64,000 nucleotides of DNA from Nitrosospira multiformis (GCA_017306155.1 JAFKJB010000018.1:28344-92343); one strand, 5' to 3'; positions 9,251 through 19,000 are shown, counted from the stretch's first letter. Notes: generated by a model not told the origin, from the letters alone. Numbers and translations: made by a program.

Positions 9251-9609
9251 GATTTTTCCCGCAATGGTTGGTCAGTCAGGGGATCGGCGGAAACAGGAAT
9301 AAGCTTAACACTAAACATATTATGTCGAGACAGCCAATTCATCATTCATGGAGCTGCATCCCCGGACGGTCACCATATCAGGTTTATACATGCTATCTTT
9401 GTAGAAGAGCGGCAGTCAGTTGCTGCCGGGCTTTTTTTGCCTTTCCTGATTAAGCATAATGGATATGACGGCAGACAGCGAGAATGCCGGTCAGCGAACA
9501 GATGCCAGAAGAGTATCTGCAGGGGTTGCCATGCTGAAGACGCGATCTCAGGGTTTGCAGTAGTTCGCCGTAGTAGTTCGTAATAGTCAAGAGGAATTAT
9601 CCGGGCCAC
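9251..9609. other. Intergenic region without a recognised gene
   Basis: Promoter region shared by the divergent genes at 9250 (minus) and 9610 (plus). Frames crossing it have no recognisable product. A T-rich run follows GCCGGGC at about 9426-9440 but no clear hairpin forms. Confidence 0.35.
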
Positions 9610-10059
9610 ATGAAACCTATTATTCTTGCGCTGCTGCTGCTTTTTTCGGAAGCGACGGAGCCGGCACACGCTCAGGCTGTGCCAGATGCCACCAGGAAAT
9701 CGGATGTTAAACCTGATCCCCGGTTGGCGCAGCTTGAGATGGCTTTGAATCACCTGAGCCAGGAACAGCAGGCTGTTTACCAGCAATTCCAGATGATCCA
9801 GGAATTGCGGCGCAACGAAATACAGGATAGCCAGCCGCTCACCGCGCAGGGTTACCTGGCAATGGGCGGAGTGAAGGATGCGCCGCCGGCAAGTTATGAT
9901 GACAACATCCGCCTGCAGCGGGAGCGCACGGAACGCATTCAGCAATATACCCGTGACCTGAATCAGTTGTATGCGCGCTATGCCGAATTGGGAAATCAGA
10001 AGAGGGCGCTTCTGGACCAGCTCACAGAACTGGCGCAACAGGCCCAGGCTGGCCGCTAG
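9610..10059 (+). CDS. Exported coiled-coil protein of unknown function
   Basis: A 149-residue protein with a short Sec signal peptide (KPIILALLLLFSEA, likely cleavage after AHAQA). The mature chain is almost wholly Gln/Glu/Arg-rich helix in two blocks, about residues 40-75 and 95-145, and probably forms a periplasmic coiled coil. No catalytic motif is visible. It starts a run of three plus-strand genes leading into the PEP-synthase-like enzyme, with a 28-nt gap to the next one. Confidence 0.65.
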   Translation: MKPIILALLLLFSEATEPAHAQAVPDATRKSDVKPDPRLAQLEMALNHLSQEQQAVYQQFQMIQELRRNEIQDSQPLTAQGYLAMGGVKDAPPASYDDNIRLQRERTERIQQYTRDLNQLYARYAELGNQKRALLDQLTELAQQAQAGR

Positions 10060-10087
10060 GGTTCTTTCGGGAATCCCGCGCACAGCG

Positions 10088-10303
10088 ATGAAAGTACAAA
10101 TTGACGAGCATACCGCCAGCATAACAACAAGAGGACTGGACGAACTGGAAACGTACATGAACGGACGCCCGCTTGAAGCCGTGCGCCCTATCAGCGATGG
10201 AGCCTATCAACTGCCCCGGCCTGGTGGGGAAATAACCGGTTTTGTTGGTAGTTTGCTGGCTATGGCTATGGCAATGGCGAAATCTGTCAGCAGTGAAGGA
10301 TGA
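10088..10303 (+). CDS. Small conserved-looking protein upstream of the PEP-synthase-like gene
   Basis: 71 residues with ATG at 10088. It begins MKVQIDEHTASITTRGLDELETYMNG and ends in an Ala/Met-rich hydrophobic stretch, SLLAMAMAMAKS. The gap to the following large gene is only 6 nt, so they should be co-translated. Its N-terminal half looks like a small alpha/beta module. Not recognised; it may be an accessory to the downstream enzyme. Confidence 0.5.
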   Translation: MKVQIDEHTASITTRGLDELETYMNGRPLEAVRPISDGAYQLPRPGGEITGFVGSLLAMAMAMAKSVSSEG

Positions 10304-10309
10304 CGTTAA

Positions 10310-12934
10310 ATGACAGCTGAGTTGGCGTATCCTCAAGGAGGGATTGGAGAAGTTCTCGCAACCACCCAAACCACGCCACTGGAAATCCTCGACTGGCAGG
10401 GGGTTCTGGCCGCGGATCCGGCTACCGTAGGCGGCAAGGCATGGCACCTGGCACGATTGAAGCAGCTGGGCCTGCCGGTGCCGGAGGGAGTGGTTATCCC
10501 GGCTGGGTGGCAAACGCTGCATGACGATGAGGCCAATGAGGCGCTCGCTCCTGAATTGTCGGCTGCATTACATCAGGTTCTTGCTGCCCGTGGCTGGTTG
10601 AATCAGCCGTTGGCGGTACGCTCTTCAGCTGCCGGTGAAGATTCAGCCACGGCCTCGTTCGCGGGTATTTACCGCACCTGCCTGAATGTATGCGGGTTCG
10701 AACAGGTGCAACTCGCGGTGCGGGAGGTGTGGGCCTCGTTATCCTCTTCCACCGCTATTGCTTATCGTCAAAGGCTGGGTCAGGGCGCCCCCATGCCGGG
10801 CATGGCAGTAATCGTCATGCCGCTACTGCCTGCTGTTGCTTCCGGCATCGCCTTCACCTGCGACCCGATTACCGGACGTGACGACAGGCTTGTCATCCAT
10901 GCGCAATGGGGATTGGGCGAATCGCTGGTCGGAGGACAGGCAACTGGCGATGAATATGTTTTTGGCGAAGACTTGCTCGATGATCACTGGGTATTACTGC
11001 ACGAGCAGATCGGCAGCAAGGCGGCCAAGGCGGTCGCGCGACCGGAAGGCGGAACGGCAATGGTCGCGACATCCGCTGCCGAAGCAACGGGATCCGTTCT
11101 TTCGTCCGGTCAAGCGCTAGCCCTGGCTGAGCTGCTGCGCGACGCGGCGGTGGCTCTGGATTTCACCCATCCCTTCCATGATCTGGAATGGGTGTGGGAC
11201 GGCGAACGGTTCTGGCTGACCCAGGCCCGGCCAGTCACTGCACGGCCCCATTACACCTATCCCGCGCTGCAAACGCAGCCGACCTACTGGACGCGCGGCA
11301 ACACCTGTGAAGTAGTCCCCGAGCCGCTGTCACCGATAGACTGGTGCAATGCCCGAAAGCTGGTTAACGAACTGCTCACACAGGGTTACATTCTGGCCGG
11401 ATATCCATTGCTGCCAGGATTGCAGCGTACGGGACTGTTCCATGGCCGCCTTTATTTACAGCTTTCCCTGTTGCAGTGGGAAGTTTTCGATGCATTAGGA
11501 GTGATTCCCCAGCTGACAAATGCGCTGATTGGCGGCAGGCAGCCGGAAATCACCTTGCCGCCCGCAAGCCCTGCTGACAGCTTTGCACGTTTGCGAAGGG
11601 TGGTGCGTTATATGGTGCGCTCTCCAGGCCAGCGTCGCCGCGGCCAGCGCGCCGTAGCGCGTGCCATGGCTGAGGCGGCCCAATGGCGCAAGCAGCCGCT
11701 TCCTGAGGATGCGGCAGGGCTGCGCGCTGAAATTCTCCATCATTTTCATGTCGCCCGCAGTGCGGTCGATCTGTTTTTCCTGCAGGGCTCAGGCGGTGGA
11801 AGCCTTGCCATGCTGGTCGAGCAACTGGATAAGGGCTTTCCGGGTGAAGGATATGCATTGGCTACCGCTTTGCTCGCCGGTGGAGAGCCGAGCGTTACTG
11901 CCCGCCAGTCGTATGAGCTGATGGCCCTGGCGCGTTTGCGGCGGGAAAACAAGGAAAGCGTGGAAGCTTCCAGCCATCTTCCGCATACGGAGAACCCCAG
12001 GTTTCAGGACGCCTTCAATGAGTTTCTTGAGCGTTACGGGCATCGAGGATTGTATGAAAGTTACTTCCGGAACCCGAGATGGCGGGAGGCGCCGGAATAT
12101 TTACTATCGCAACTGAAGCAACTGGCCGAGGTGGATGAGGCGGCGTTGCAGGCTCGCCAGAAAGCAGCCGTGGCCGAAGCGCGGGCGCGCATCCGCTTTT
12201 GCGTACCGTTCTGGAAACGCGTATTTATCCTGAAATTGGCAAAAGCAGCGGCACAGGAATGCAACCAGCGTGAAGCTGCGCGCAGCGCCCTGATAGCACT
12301 GATGGAGCCCGGACGCGATCTTCTGCTCACAACCGGACGCTATCTGGTTGAACGTGGAGCGCTGGTGCAGGAAGCGGACATTTTCCAACTTATGCTCTCC
12401 GAGATATTGCGGGTGCTGGATGGCGATATTCCCGCGGATGGAGTAAAGGCTCGCGTGAGTGAACGGAAGAAGCTGTTCGAACAATGGTCGCGGGAAACCG
12501 CACCGGATATTCTGGTCGAGGCATCGAGGCAGTCAAGACGGAGATGGCAGGCACATGAGTCTGCCTCAGCCACAGCATCAGTTACAGCCCCGGATAACGC
12601 GCGTCGCTACCAGGGCATACCGACCGGCACAGGCCTGGCGAGAGGTAAAGCGCGTCTTTTGCTCCACCCGTCCGACGGCTACAAATTGCAGCAGGGCGAT
12701 ATTCTGGTCGCTCCCTCCACCGATCCCGGCTGGACGCCGCTCTTCCTGAGAGCGGCAGGACTGGTTGTAGAGACGGGCGGTTATCTTTCGCACGGAGCGA
12801 TCGTTGCCCGCGAGTTTGCCCTCCCTGCGGTCGTTAACCTGACAGGAGTGTTGGCCGAACTGAAGGATGGGGATATCGTGGAAGTCGATGGCATGAGTGG
12901 CGTGGTGACGTTGCTTGAACGTAATGGACAGTAA
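10310..12934 (+). CDS. PEP synthase-like/rifampin phosphotransferase-like enzyme
   Basis: 874 residues with a three-part layout. An N-terminal ATP-grasp domain like that of pyruvate phosphate dikinase (about 20-325) contains VGGKAWHL and VRSSAAGEDS. A helical middle region follows (about 330-760). A C-terminal swivelling domain carries the phospho-histidine motif TGGYLSHGAIVARE, catalytic His828. PEP synthase itself has a PEP/pyruvate TIM-barrel domain after the histidine domain; here the protein ends soon after it. The order and size match rifampin phosphotransferases (about 867 residues), which move phosphate from ATP to a small molecule. The true substrate is not readable. Confidence 0.75.
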   Translation: MTAELAYPQGGIGEVLATTQTTPLEILDWQGVLAADPATVGGKAWHLARLKQLGLPVPEGVVIPAGWQTLHDDEANEALAPELSAALHQVLAARGWLNQPLAVRSSAAGEDSATASFAGIYRTCLNVCGFEQVQLAVREVWASLSSSTAIAYRQRLGQGAPMPGMAVIVMPLLPAVASGIAFTCDPITGRDDRLVIHAQWGLGESLVGGQATGDEYVFGEDLLDDHWVLLHEQIGSKAAKAVARPEGGTAMVATSAAEATGSVLSSGQALALAELLRDAAVALDFTHPFHDLEWVWDGERFWLTQARPVTARPHYTYPALQTQPTYWTRGNTCEVVPEPLSPIDWCNARKLVNELLTQGYILAGYPLLPGLQRTGLFHGRLYLQLSLLQWEVFDALGVIPQLTNALIGGRQPEITLPPASPADSFARLRRVVRYMVRSPGQRRRGQRAVARAMAEAAQWRKQPLPEDAAGLRAEILHHFHVARSAVDLFFLQGSGGGSLAMLVEQLDKGFPGEGYALATALLAGGEPSVTARQSYELMALARLRRENKESVEASSHLPHTENPRFQDAFNEFLERYGHRGLYESYFRNPRWREAPEYLLSQLKQLAEVDEAALQARQKAAVAEARARIRFCVPFWKRVFILKLAKAAAQECNQREAARSALIALMEPGRDLLLTTGRYLVERGALVQEADIFQLMLSEILRVLDGDIPADGVKARVSERKKLFEQWSRETAPDILVEASRQSRRRWQAHESASATASVTAPDNARRYQGIPTGTGLARGKARLLLHPSDGYKLQQGDILVAPSTDPGWTPLFLRAAGLVVETGGYLSHGAIVAREFALPAVVNLTGVLAELKDGDIVEVDGMSGVVTLLERNGQ

Positions 12935-13105
12935 CAGGCCGCCTTGGCTAAAAGAGGAAAACAGGATGGATCGTCCATTTGCGCTTGTATCAGACCCGAT
13001 TCCTCATGAGGCGAGTGAGACGCTTAAAGGACGCTTATAAGACATGAACCGTGTGAGATAATCGGGGCGGTTTTCGTCACGACTGTTCAGACAGAGAATT
13101 TTATT

Positions 13106-14086
13106 ATGCCAAGGAAATCATCCAAGTTTGCCTTTGTCTTCATGCTGCTATGGTTTTTTTCTCAGTTTGCACAGGCTCAAGCAGGCAGTGAAGTTCACGA
13201 TAATAAAAAAGCAATCATTTCATTCGTAGAAATGCAATCAATCGATCTATCGAAACAACCCCCTGTCCCGTTAACTATTAAAGGCAAATTAAAGTTGCCG
13301 GTTAATTCCAGCTCACAGCAAAGCTATTTCACTCCCGCAAAAAAAGCGCCGGCTGTAGTCATACTTCACGGTTCGTCAGGCATAGATTCGCGTGGCGACT
13401 TTTATGCCCGTGCGCTCAATGCCGCAGGAATCGCCACACTGGAAATCGATATGTGGGAAGCACGTGGAGTGACCGGTGGCGGAGACCGTCCTCCGCTTCC
13501 AATATATACTTATCCCGATGCATTTGCTGCTCTGGCATTTCTTTCACAGCACAGCGCTATCAATCCGGACCGCATAGGGGTTCTAGGATTTTCGTGGGGC
13601 GGAGTTATTGCGCTGGCCTCGGCAGAAAAGCTTTATGCAAAACAATTTGGACAAGGACGTCGGTTCGCAGCGCATGTAGCCCATTATCCTGTTTGCTATG
13701 GGTACAATAATCCCGCTATCCCGCCTCTGAATCCGCCGGCTCAGCGAGGTACCCAGTTCCTCCACCTGACAGGTTCACCTGTTTTGATCCAGATTGGTAC
13801 GAAAGATGATTACGATAATGGTTCGAATAACTGCAAGGCTCTATTAGACGATCTGCCGAATCCTCTTGAGAGGCAGCTAGTAGAAGTAGTTGCCTATGAA
13901 GGTGCCTTTCATGCCTGGGACAGACTGGAGGTTCCCATTACTGTCCTTGATCCCTTCGGTGATGAGGGGAGTCTTTTTTCAACTGGTATCGTACCTAAAG
14001 TCAGGCTTGTACCGGATGTTGAGAAAGCATATGCTTCTCGCATGAAAGCTCTTCAATTTTTCTTAAGAAATCTATCGATCCACTAA
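13106..14086 (+). CDS. Exported dienelactone hydrolase-family protein
   Basis: 326 residues with a Sec signal peptide (FAFVFMLLWFFSQFAQAQA) and an alpha/beta hydrolase core. The oxyanion segment VVILHGSSG, the nucleophile elbow GFSWGG (Ser, where classical dienelactone hydrolases have Cys), an acid in GTKDDYDNG and the final histidine in GAFHAWDR are in order. A periplasmic esterase or lactonase is likely; the substrate is unknown. It lies alone, with about 170 nt of upstream sequence and a weak ribosome-binding site. Confidence 0.78.
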   Translation: MPRKSSKFAFVFMLLWFFSQFAQAQAGSEVHDNKKAIISFVEMQSIDLSKQPPVPLTIKGKLKLPVNSSSQQSYFTPAKKAPAVVILHGSSGIDSRGDFYARALNAAGIATLEIDMWEARGVTGGGDRPPLPIYTYPDAFAALAFLSQHSAINPDRIGVLGFSWGGVIALASAEKLYAKQFGQGRRFAAHVAHYPVCYGYNNPAIPPLNPPAQRGTQFLHLTGSPVLIQIGTKDDYDNGSNNCKALLDDLPNPLERQLVEVVAYEGAFHAWDRLEVPITVLDPFGDEGSLFSTGIVPKVRLVPDVEKAYASRMKALQFFLRNLSIH

Positions 14087-14245
14087 TCCGCTGGATAGCG
14101 CAGCGGGACGGCCTTTATGTCATGGGGTGATGTATGTCCGATCCACCTGAAACAGATGAGCGCGGTTGATCCATCAGTCGTTGCGCTGTGGCCTCCTGAC
14201 TGATTTTCGCGATAATGCCATTTTCACGCAAAAAATTGCAACTCC

Positions 14246-15403
14246 ATGATATCTGGCGCCGATTCAGAACTCCTGCTCTGGGATGCTTCTGATAATCCTC
14301 CACGATTGAATGTGCGTGGCAACTGGACACTCGAAAACTATGCCGTGCTGGGCGAGCAGATCGCCCTGCTCCGGCGCCGTTCAGGGGGTCTGGCCGCAGC
14401 ACGGCGCAACGTGGACCTGGACGGGCTTGCGGCGCTGGATACCGCGGGTGCCGCGCGCCTTTATGAACTGCTCGGCACGGAACTTGCCGGAGAGCTCGCC
14501 GCTTCCAGTCCGGCGTTGAGCCGCGAACGGAGCGCGCTGCTGCTGACGGTGGCCAATGCGATGGGTGCTGCCGGCGAGGCAGCCGGAAAGCGGCAGCGTG
14601 GCGCCTTTATCGATATATTCGGTCACGCCGGCGTTGCGCTGGATATCTTCCGGCTGGAAATACTGGCACTGCTGGGCTTCATGGGTTTCACGCTCGATGC
14701 GCTGGCCCGCAGCCTGCTGCATCCGGCACGCTGGCGCATCACATCGGTCGTGGCGCAAATCCACGAAACCGGCCTGAATGCCGTACCCATCATCGCCCTG
14801 CTCAATTTCATGGTGGGCGCTGTGATCGCCTTTCTGGGTGCAACCGTGCTGGCCAGTTTCGGAGCAAGCATCTACACCGTCAATCTCGTGACCTTCTCTT
14901 TCCTGCGAGAACTGGGCGTCCTGCTTACCGCCATCCTCATGGCCGGCCGCACCGCAAGCACGTTCACCGCTCAGCTCGGCTCCATGAAGATCAATGAGGA
15001 GATCGACGCAACCCGCGTGCTGGGCCTGAACCCCGCCAACCTGCTGGTGCTGCCGCGCGTGCTGGCATTGTTCGTATCCCTGCCTATCCTCACCTTCGTG
15101 GGGATGATCTCGGGAATCCTGGGCGGCGCGCTCGTCTGCGCTCTGCAACTGGATATTTCACTGGCGATGTTCCTCACCATTTTCCAGGATCAGATCGAGC
15201 TGCGGCATTTCCTGGTGGGCATGTCCAAGGCGCCCGTATTTGCCTTCGTGATCGGGGTCATCGGCTGTCTCGAAGGGCTCAAGGTCAGCGGCAGCGCATT
15301 GTCCGTGGGACAGCATACGACAGCCAGTGTGGTACATTCCATATTCGTCGTCATTTTTCTGGATGCAATGGCGGCCCTGTTCTTCATGGAGATGGGATGG
15401 TGA
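14246..15403 (+). CDS. MlaE-type lipid ABC transporter permease with N-terminal STAS domain
   Basis: 385 residues. Residues 1-100 form a STAS-like domain (LNVRGNWTLENY, then LDGLAALDTAGAARL), fused to a MlaE permease at about 130-385 with ETGLNAVPIIALLNFMVGA and the conserved EEIDATRVLGLNP. Such permeases move phospholipids between inner and outer membrane with an ATPase and an MCE protein. Overlaps the ATPase gene by 7 nt. The STAS domain is a separate protein (MlaB) in E. coli, so here it is built in. Confidence 0.88.
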   Translation: MISGADSELLLWDASDNPPRLNVRGNWTLENYAVLGEQIALLRRRSGGLAAARRNVDLDGLAALDTAGAARLYELLGTELAGELAASSPALSRERSALLLTVANAMGAAGEAAGKRQRGAFIDIFGHAGVALDIFRLEILALLGFMGFTLDALARSLLHPARWRITSVVAQIHETGLNAVPIIALLNFMVGAVIAFLGATVLASFGASIYTVNLVTFSFLRELGVLLTAILMAGRTASTFTAQLGSMKINEEIDATRVLGLNPANLLVLPRVLALFVSLPILTFVGMISGILGGALVCALQLDISLAMFLTIFQDQIELRHFLVGMSKAPVFAFVIGVIGCLEGLKVSGSALSVGQHTTASVVHSIFVVIFLDAMAALFFMEMGW

Positions 15404-16284
15404 CGGACGAGGCGCTGTTTCCGCGGAAAGCCGGGCAGGCGAATCCTGAGAGCCAGGCAGCCGGCACCCCGGCGTGGAGCGGTGAAGCGATTATCCAGGT
15501 GCGGGGCCTGACCAACCGTTTTGGCAACCAGCTCGTGCACGACAAGCTGGACCTCGACGTCTATCGCGGCGAGATTCTCGGCGTCATCGGCGGATCCGGC
15601 TCGGGCAAGTCTGTCCTGCTGCGCTCCATCGTCGGCCTGCAAACACCCGCTGCGGGCAGCGTGCACATTCTCGGCACGGATCTGCTCCAGCTCGCGCCCG
15701 AGCAGCGCGCGCCGCTGGAGCAGCGCTTCGGTGTGCTTTTCCAGCGCGGCGCATTGTTTTCCTCTCTGACCGTGGTGGAAAATATCGCGCTCCCGCTCAT
15801 CGAGAATGCCGGCCTCACCCGGGCCGATGCCGAACACCTGGCGATCGTGAAGCTGGCGCTCGCCGGCTTGCCGGCGAACGCAGCCACGAAATATCCATCC
15901 TCCCTCTCGGGCGGCATGATCAAACGGGCGGCATTGGCGCGCGCGCTTGCGCTGGACCCCGATATCCTCTTTCTCGACGAGCCCACCGCAGGGCTCGATC
16001 CCATCGGCGCGGCGGAATTCGACCAGCTCATCATCACCTTGCGCGATGCGCTGGGCCTCACGGTCTTTATCGTGACCCACGACCTCGATACGCTTTATAC
16101 GATCTGCGACCGCGTTGCGGTGTTGTCGCAGAAACGCGTTCTCGTGGCGGGTCCGCTCGAAACGGTCGAAGCTGTGGAGGACGAATGGGTGCAGGAGTAT
16201 TTTCACGGACCGCGCGGACGCGCCGCAAGCCATGCGGCGGAGACGAGCGACGCGATGGTCAGAGCCAGTGAGATAAGGAGATAA
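15397..16284 (+). CDS. MlaF-type ABC transporter ATP-binding protein
   Basis: 295-residue ABC ATPase. Walker A GGSGSGKS is at residues 65-72, the signature LSGGM at 170-174 and Walker B ILFLDEPTAG around 190-199; the D-loop GLD and switch His (VTHDLDTLY) follow. The first 30 residues are a Pro/Gly-rich extension. It powers the permease upstream. Only 3 nt separate it from the MCE gene, so this is a single operon. Confidence 0.9.
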   Translation: MVTDEALFPRKAGQANPESQAAGTPAWSGEAIIQVRGLTNRFGNQLVHDKLDLDVYRGEILGVIGGSGSGKSVLLRSIVGLQTPAAGSVHILGTDLLQLAPEQRAPLEQRFGVLFQRGALFSSLTVVENIALPLIENAGLTRADAEHLAIVKLALAGLPANAATKYPSSLSGGMIKRAALARALALDPDILFLDEPTAGLDPIGAAEFDQLIITLRDALGLTVFIVTHDLDTLYTICDRVAVLSQKRVLVAGPLETVEAVEDEWVQEYFHGPRGRAASHAAETSDAMVRASEIRR

Positions 16285-16287
16285 CCA

Positions 16288-17229
16288 ATGGAACCGCGCG
16301 CGCACCATGTACTGATCGGATTCTTTACCGTTATGACGGTAACGCTCGCACTGCTGTTCACCCTGTGGCTGAGCAAGGCCCCGGGCGACGCCCTGCAGCG
16401 CTATTACACCGTGGTCTTCAATGAGGCAGTCAGGGGCCTCTCCATAGGCAGCGCCGTTCAGTACAGCGGCATTACGGTCGGTGACGTGGTCAAGCTCGCG
16501 CTGGATCCGCAGGACCCCCGCAAAGTGATCGCGCGGGTGCGCGTGCAGGGCAGCACGCCGATCAAGGAGGATACCCAGGCGCGGCTTGCGTTGACTGGCA
16601 TCACCGGCAATTCGGTGATCGAATTCAGCGGCGGATCCCCCGACAGCCCCGATCTCGTGGCAAAGGATGACCACAAGGACCCGGTCATCATCGCCACCCC
16701 ATCGCCCATTGCCAAGCTACTGGAGCACAGCGACAACATGATGGCCGATGTCACCCAGCTGGTGATACGCGCCAAAGAGATTCTTTCCCCGGAAAATGCC
16801 CAGCAACTGAGCAGGACGCTGAAGAACCTGGAGCAGACGACCGGGGTGATCGCCAGCCAGAACGATAACGTACGGGGAATCGTGGGCGAATTGGCCGCCG
16901 CCAGCGCACAGGCGAATTCCGCCCTGCGGGAAGCTACGCAATTGATAGCGTCAACGAATACCCTGGTGAGCGAGAAGGGCGTTCCAACTCTTGGCAACCT
17001 CGATCGCGCCGCCGCTTCTTTGGCGCAAGTCAGCGCGTCGGCGGATCAGTTGCTGCTGGAGAACCAGGCCGCGCTGGCCGGAGGCATGCAGGGCATGAAC
17101 GAACTGGGACCTGCCTTGCAGGAACTACGCTACACCATGTCTGTACTGGCAAGAACCGTACGCCGGCTCGATGAGAATCCTGCCGCTTACCTCACGGGCC
17201 GGCAAAAAATCGAGGAGCTTGAGCCATGA
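16288..17229 (+). CDS. MCE-domain protein (MlaD-like)
   Basis: 313 residues. One N-terminal membrane helix (about residues 8-30, LIGFFTVMTVTLALLFTLWL) is followed by a single MCE domain (about 40-120) with VRGLSIGSAVQYSGITVGDV and ALTGITGNSVIEF. A long helical tail (about 150-300) is rich in Gln, Asn and Ala, typical of MCE proteins that form hexameric rings and tunnels in the periplasm. It binds lipid for the transporter encoded upstream. Overlaps the next gene by 4 nt. Confidence 0.88.
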   Translation: MEPRAHHVLIGFFTVMTVTLALLFTLWLSKAPGDALQRYYTVVFNEAVRGLSIGSAVQYSGITVGDVVKLALDPQDPRKVIARVRVQGSTPIKEDTQARLALTGITGNSVIEFSGGSPDSPDLVAKDDHKDPVIIATPSPIAKLLEHSDNMMADVTQLVIRAKEILSPENAQQLSRTLKNLEQTTGVIASQNDNVRGIVGELAAASAQANSALREATQLIASTNTLVSEKGVPTLGNLDRAAASLAQVSASADQLLLENQAALAGGMQGMNELGPALQELRYTMSVLARTVRRLDENPAAYLTGRQKIEELEP

Positions 17230-17891
17230 ACCCCACCTTGGGCGAAAGCTGCTTCCGTTTGCACCTGCTTCGTCGTTTCGGGATGGCGGTGGCGGTACTT
17301 CTCTTCGTGTCCGCCTGCTCGATACTGCCTGCGACCGAAAATCTGGAAATCTACCAACTGCCCGCGGCCGAGCCTCCCTCCCATTCTTCCGGCGATTCCC
17401 TGCCCTGGACACTGCGCCTTGCAACACCCTACAGCAGCTATATCACGGACAGCCCGCGCGTGCTGGCGCTGCGCCAGGGTAACCAGCTCAGTTCGTACAA
17501 GGGCATCCGCTGGAGCGACCCCGCGCCGGTTCTGCTGCGCAACCGGCTGGCAGCGGCTTTCCGGGCAGATGGCAGGTTCAATTCCGTCAGCAACGGCAGC
17601 AGCAACAATCTTGCTACCGACCTGGAACTTGGCGGCGACCTGAGCGCGTTCCAGGTGGAGTACACAAATGGCGGGCCGCAGGCCACCATCCGCTTTTACG
17701 CCACCCTGTCGCAGCCGCTGCGCAACCGCATCGTGGCAGCGCGCGGCTTCGAAGTCAGCGAACCCGTGCAAAGCCGGGGGACATCGGAAATCATTACGGC
17801 TTTCGGCCTGGGCGCCGACAGACTCGCCGCAGAGATCATCGACTGGACAGTGCAGCAGGGCAGGGCCCCGCAAACCGGGGCAAAAGAATGA
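17226..17891 (+). CDS. ABC-type transport auxiliary lipoprotein (PqiC-like, DUF330)
   Basis: 221 residues with a lipobox (FVSACSIL) and then a domain resembling PqiC/YmbA-like lipoproteins: IYQLPAAEP near the start and SYKGIRWSDPAPVLLRNRL at about residues 90-110. These lipoproteins sit at the outer membrane end of MCE transporters. Last gene of a four-gene operon of permease, ATPase, MCE and lipoprotein. The N-terminal extension before the lipobox is basic. Confidence 0.82.
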   Translation: MNPTLGESCFRLHLLRRFGMAVAVLLFVSACSILPATENLEIYQLPAAEPPSHSSGDSLPWTLRLATPYSSYITDSPRVLALRQGNQLSSYKGIRWSDPAPVLLRNRLAAAFRADGRFNSVSNGSSNNLATDLELGGDLSAFQVEYTNGGPQATIRFYATLSQPLRNRIVAARGFEVSEPVQSRGTSEIITAFGLGADRLAAEIIDWTVQQGRAPQTGAKE

Positions 17892-17952
17892 GTCTGTGAG
17901 CCAAATAGCTCGGGATCAGACAAGAATAACAATATCAGGCATTTCTACTGCA

Positions 17953-18840
17953 TCACCTGGAAACGTTCCCTGGATTTCCTGACGGAGCCCGTTTCACCTT
18001 GCTCATGGCCTTGAGGTACGCAATGATTTCAGTCGTAACCTGTTCCCTGTTCGAAATTTCTTCCGCAAGCGCCGGCATGTGCGTGTTGTACCGAATGGTC
18101 TGCGGCGCCAGTATCCAGCGCTTGAGGTATTCAGGCTTGATGTACTCCACGATGCTTTCCGGATAATTGAGCTCCGGCGCCTTGCCCCCGCCCTCCCCAT
18201 TTATCGTGTGGCACGCCGCACACTGCATTCGGAAATGATTAAACCCCCGCTGCACGTCTTCTGAGGACCCAGGGGGTGGAAGCATGTTCGGAAACCCTTC
18301 TTTCATCTTGAGGTCGATAGTCTTGATCTGGTAGGGCATATCAGATACCCATGTCTCCAGCAACTCCTTTGAGTTGGTATTATCCCAAACCAGGTAGAGC
18401 GGACCGAGCGTTACAGCTTCGTCGTTCTGCAGCTTGTTGGTCAATGTGAATGATCCGTTGTTCTCATTGGCAAAGGCGAAATAACCATCATGATGCAGGA
18501 ATCTTTTTACAGGTACGCTCGGCTGAAATCCATCGATCGCAGTAAAGACGATTTCCCGTGCTTTTTCCCAATCCTTGCCGAACACCTCAGCGAATACCGC
18601 TCGTGCCGGGAGTGCACGATAAACCCGGTTTTGCCGCTCATGCGGCTCGAACACCTCGAGCGATCGCTCGCGGGCGAGAGCGCGAAGATCGTTCACGGAG
18701 ATAGTCCTGACGGCTTTACCCTCTTTTTTGAACTCCACCTTCTCGAGATTTGCTGCAAACGATGCAGCAGGAAGGGAAGGCACAAGAAAACCTGCGGATA
18801 GCAGCAGATATTGCACAATCCTTTGAATACGCATATGCAT
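17953..18840 (-). CDS. Exported c-type cytochrome with an extra N-terminal domain
   Basis: About 295 residues. After the signal peptide (IVQYLLLSAGFLVPSLPAASFA) there is a domain of some 150 residues that I do not firmly recognise; FTAIDGFQPSVPV and TLGPLYLVWDN are faintly like molybdopterin-oxidoreductase folds. Then comes one heme c domain with CAACH, an axial Met probably in THMPALAEE, and the WILAPQTIRY segment. It lies downstream of the multicopper oxidase on the same strand (about 160 nt), so it could exchange electrons with it. The starts at 18840 and 18834 both lack a clear ribosome-binding site. Confidence 0.78.
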   Translation of the reverse strand: MHMRIQRIVQYLLLSAGFLVPSLPAASFAANLEKVEFKKEGKAVRTISVNDLRALARERSLEVFEPHERQNRVYRALPARAVFAEVFGKDWEKAREIVFTAIDGFQPSVPVKRFLHHDGYFAFANENNGSFTLTNKLQNDEAVTLGPLYLVWDNTNSKELLETWVSDMPYQIKTIDLKMKEGFPNMLPPPGSSEDVQRGFNHFRMQCAACHTINGEGGGKAPELNYPESIVEYIKPEYLKRWILAPQTIRYNTHMPALAEEISNREQVTTEIIAYLKAMSKVKRAPSGNPGNVSR

Positions 18841-19000
18841 GGCAGGGAGATGGACTGAAACTGTTATACCTCTTAACCAGTTGCCACGCAAACGCCTTTT
18901 TCCTCTTTTTCCTGTATCCGGATTCTTCTTGTCTGCAGAAATCCCTTAACCGGAACACCTGGCCGCCGCATGCCCGCGATTGTCTGTCGTCCGCGAGTCG

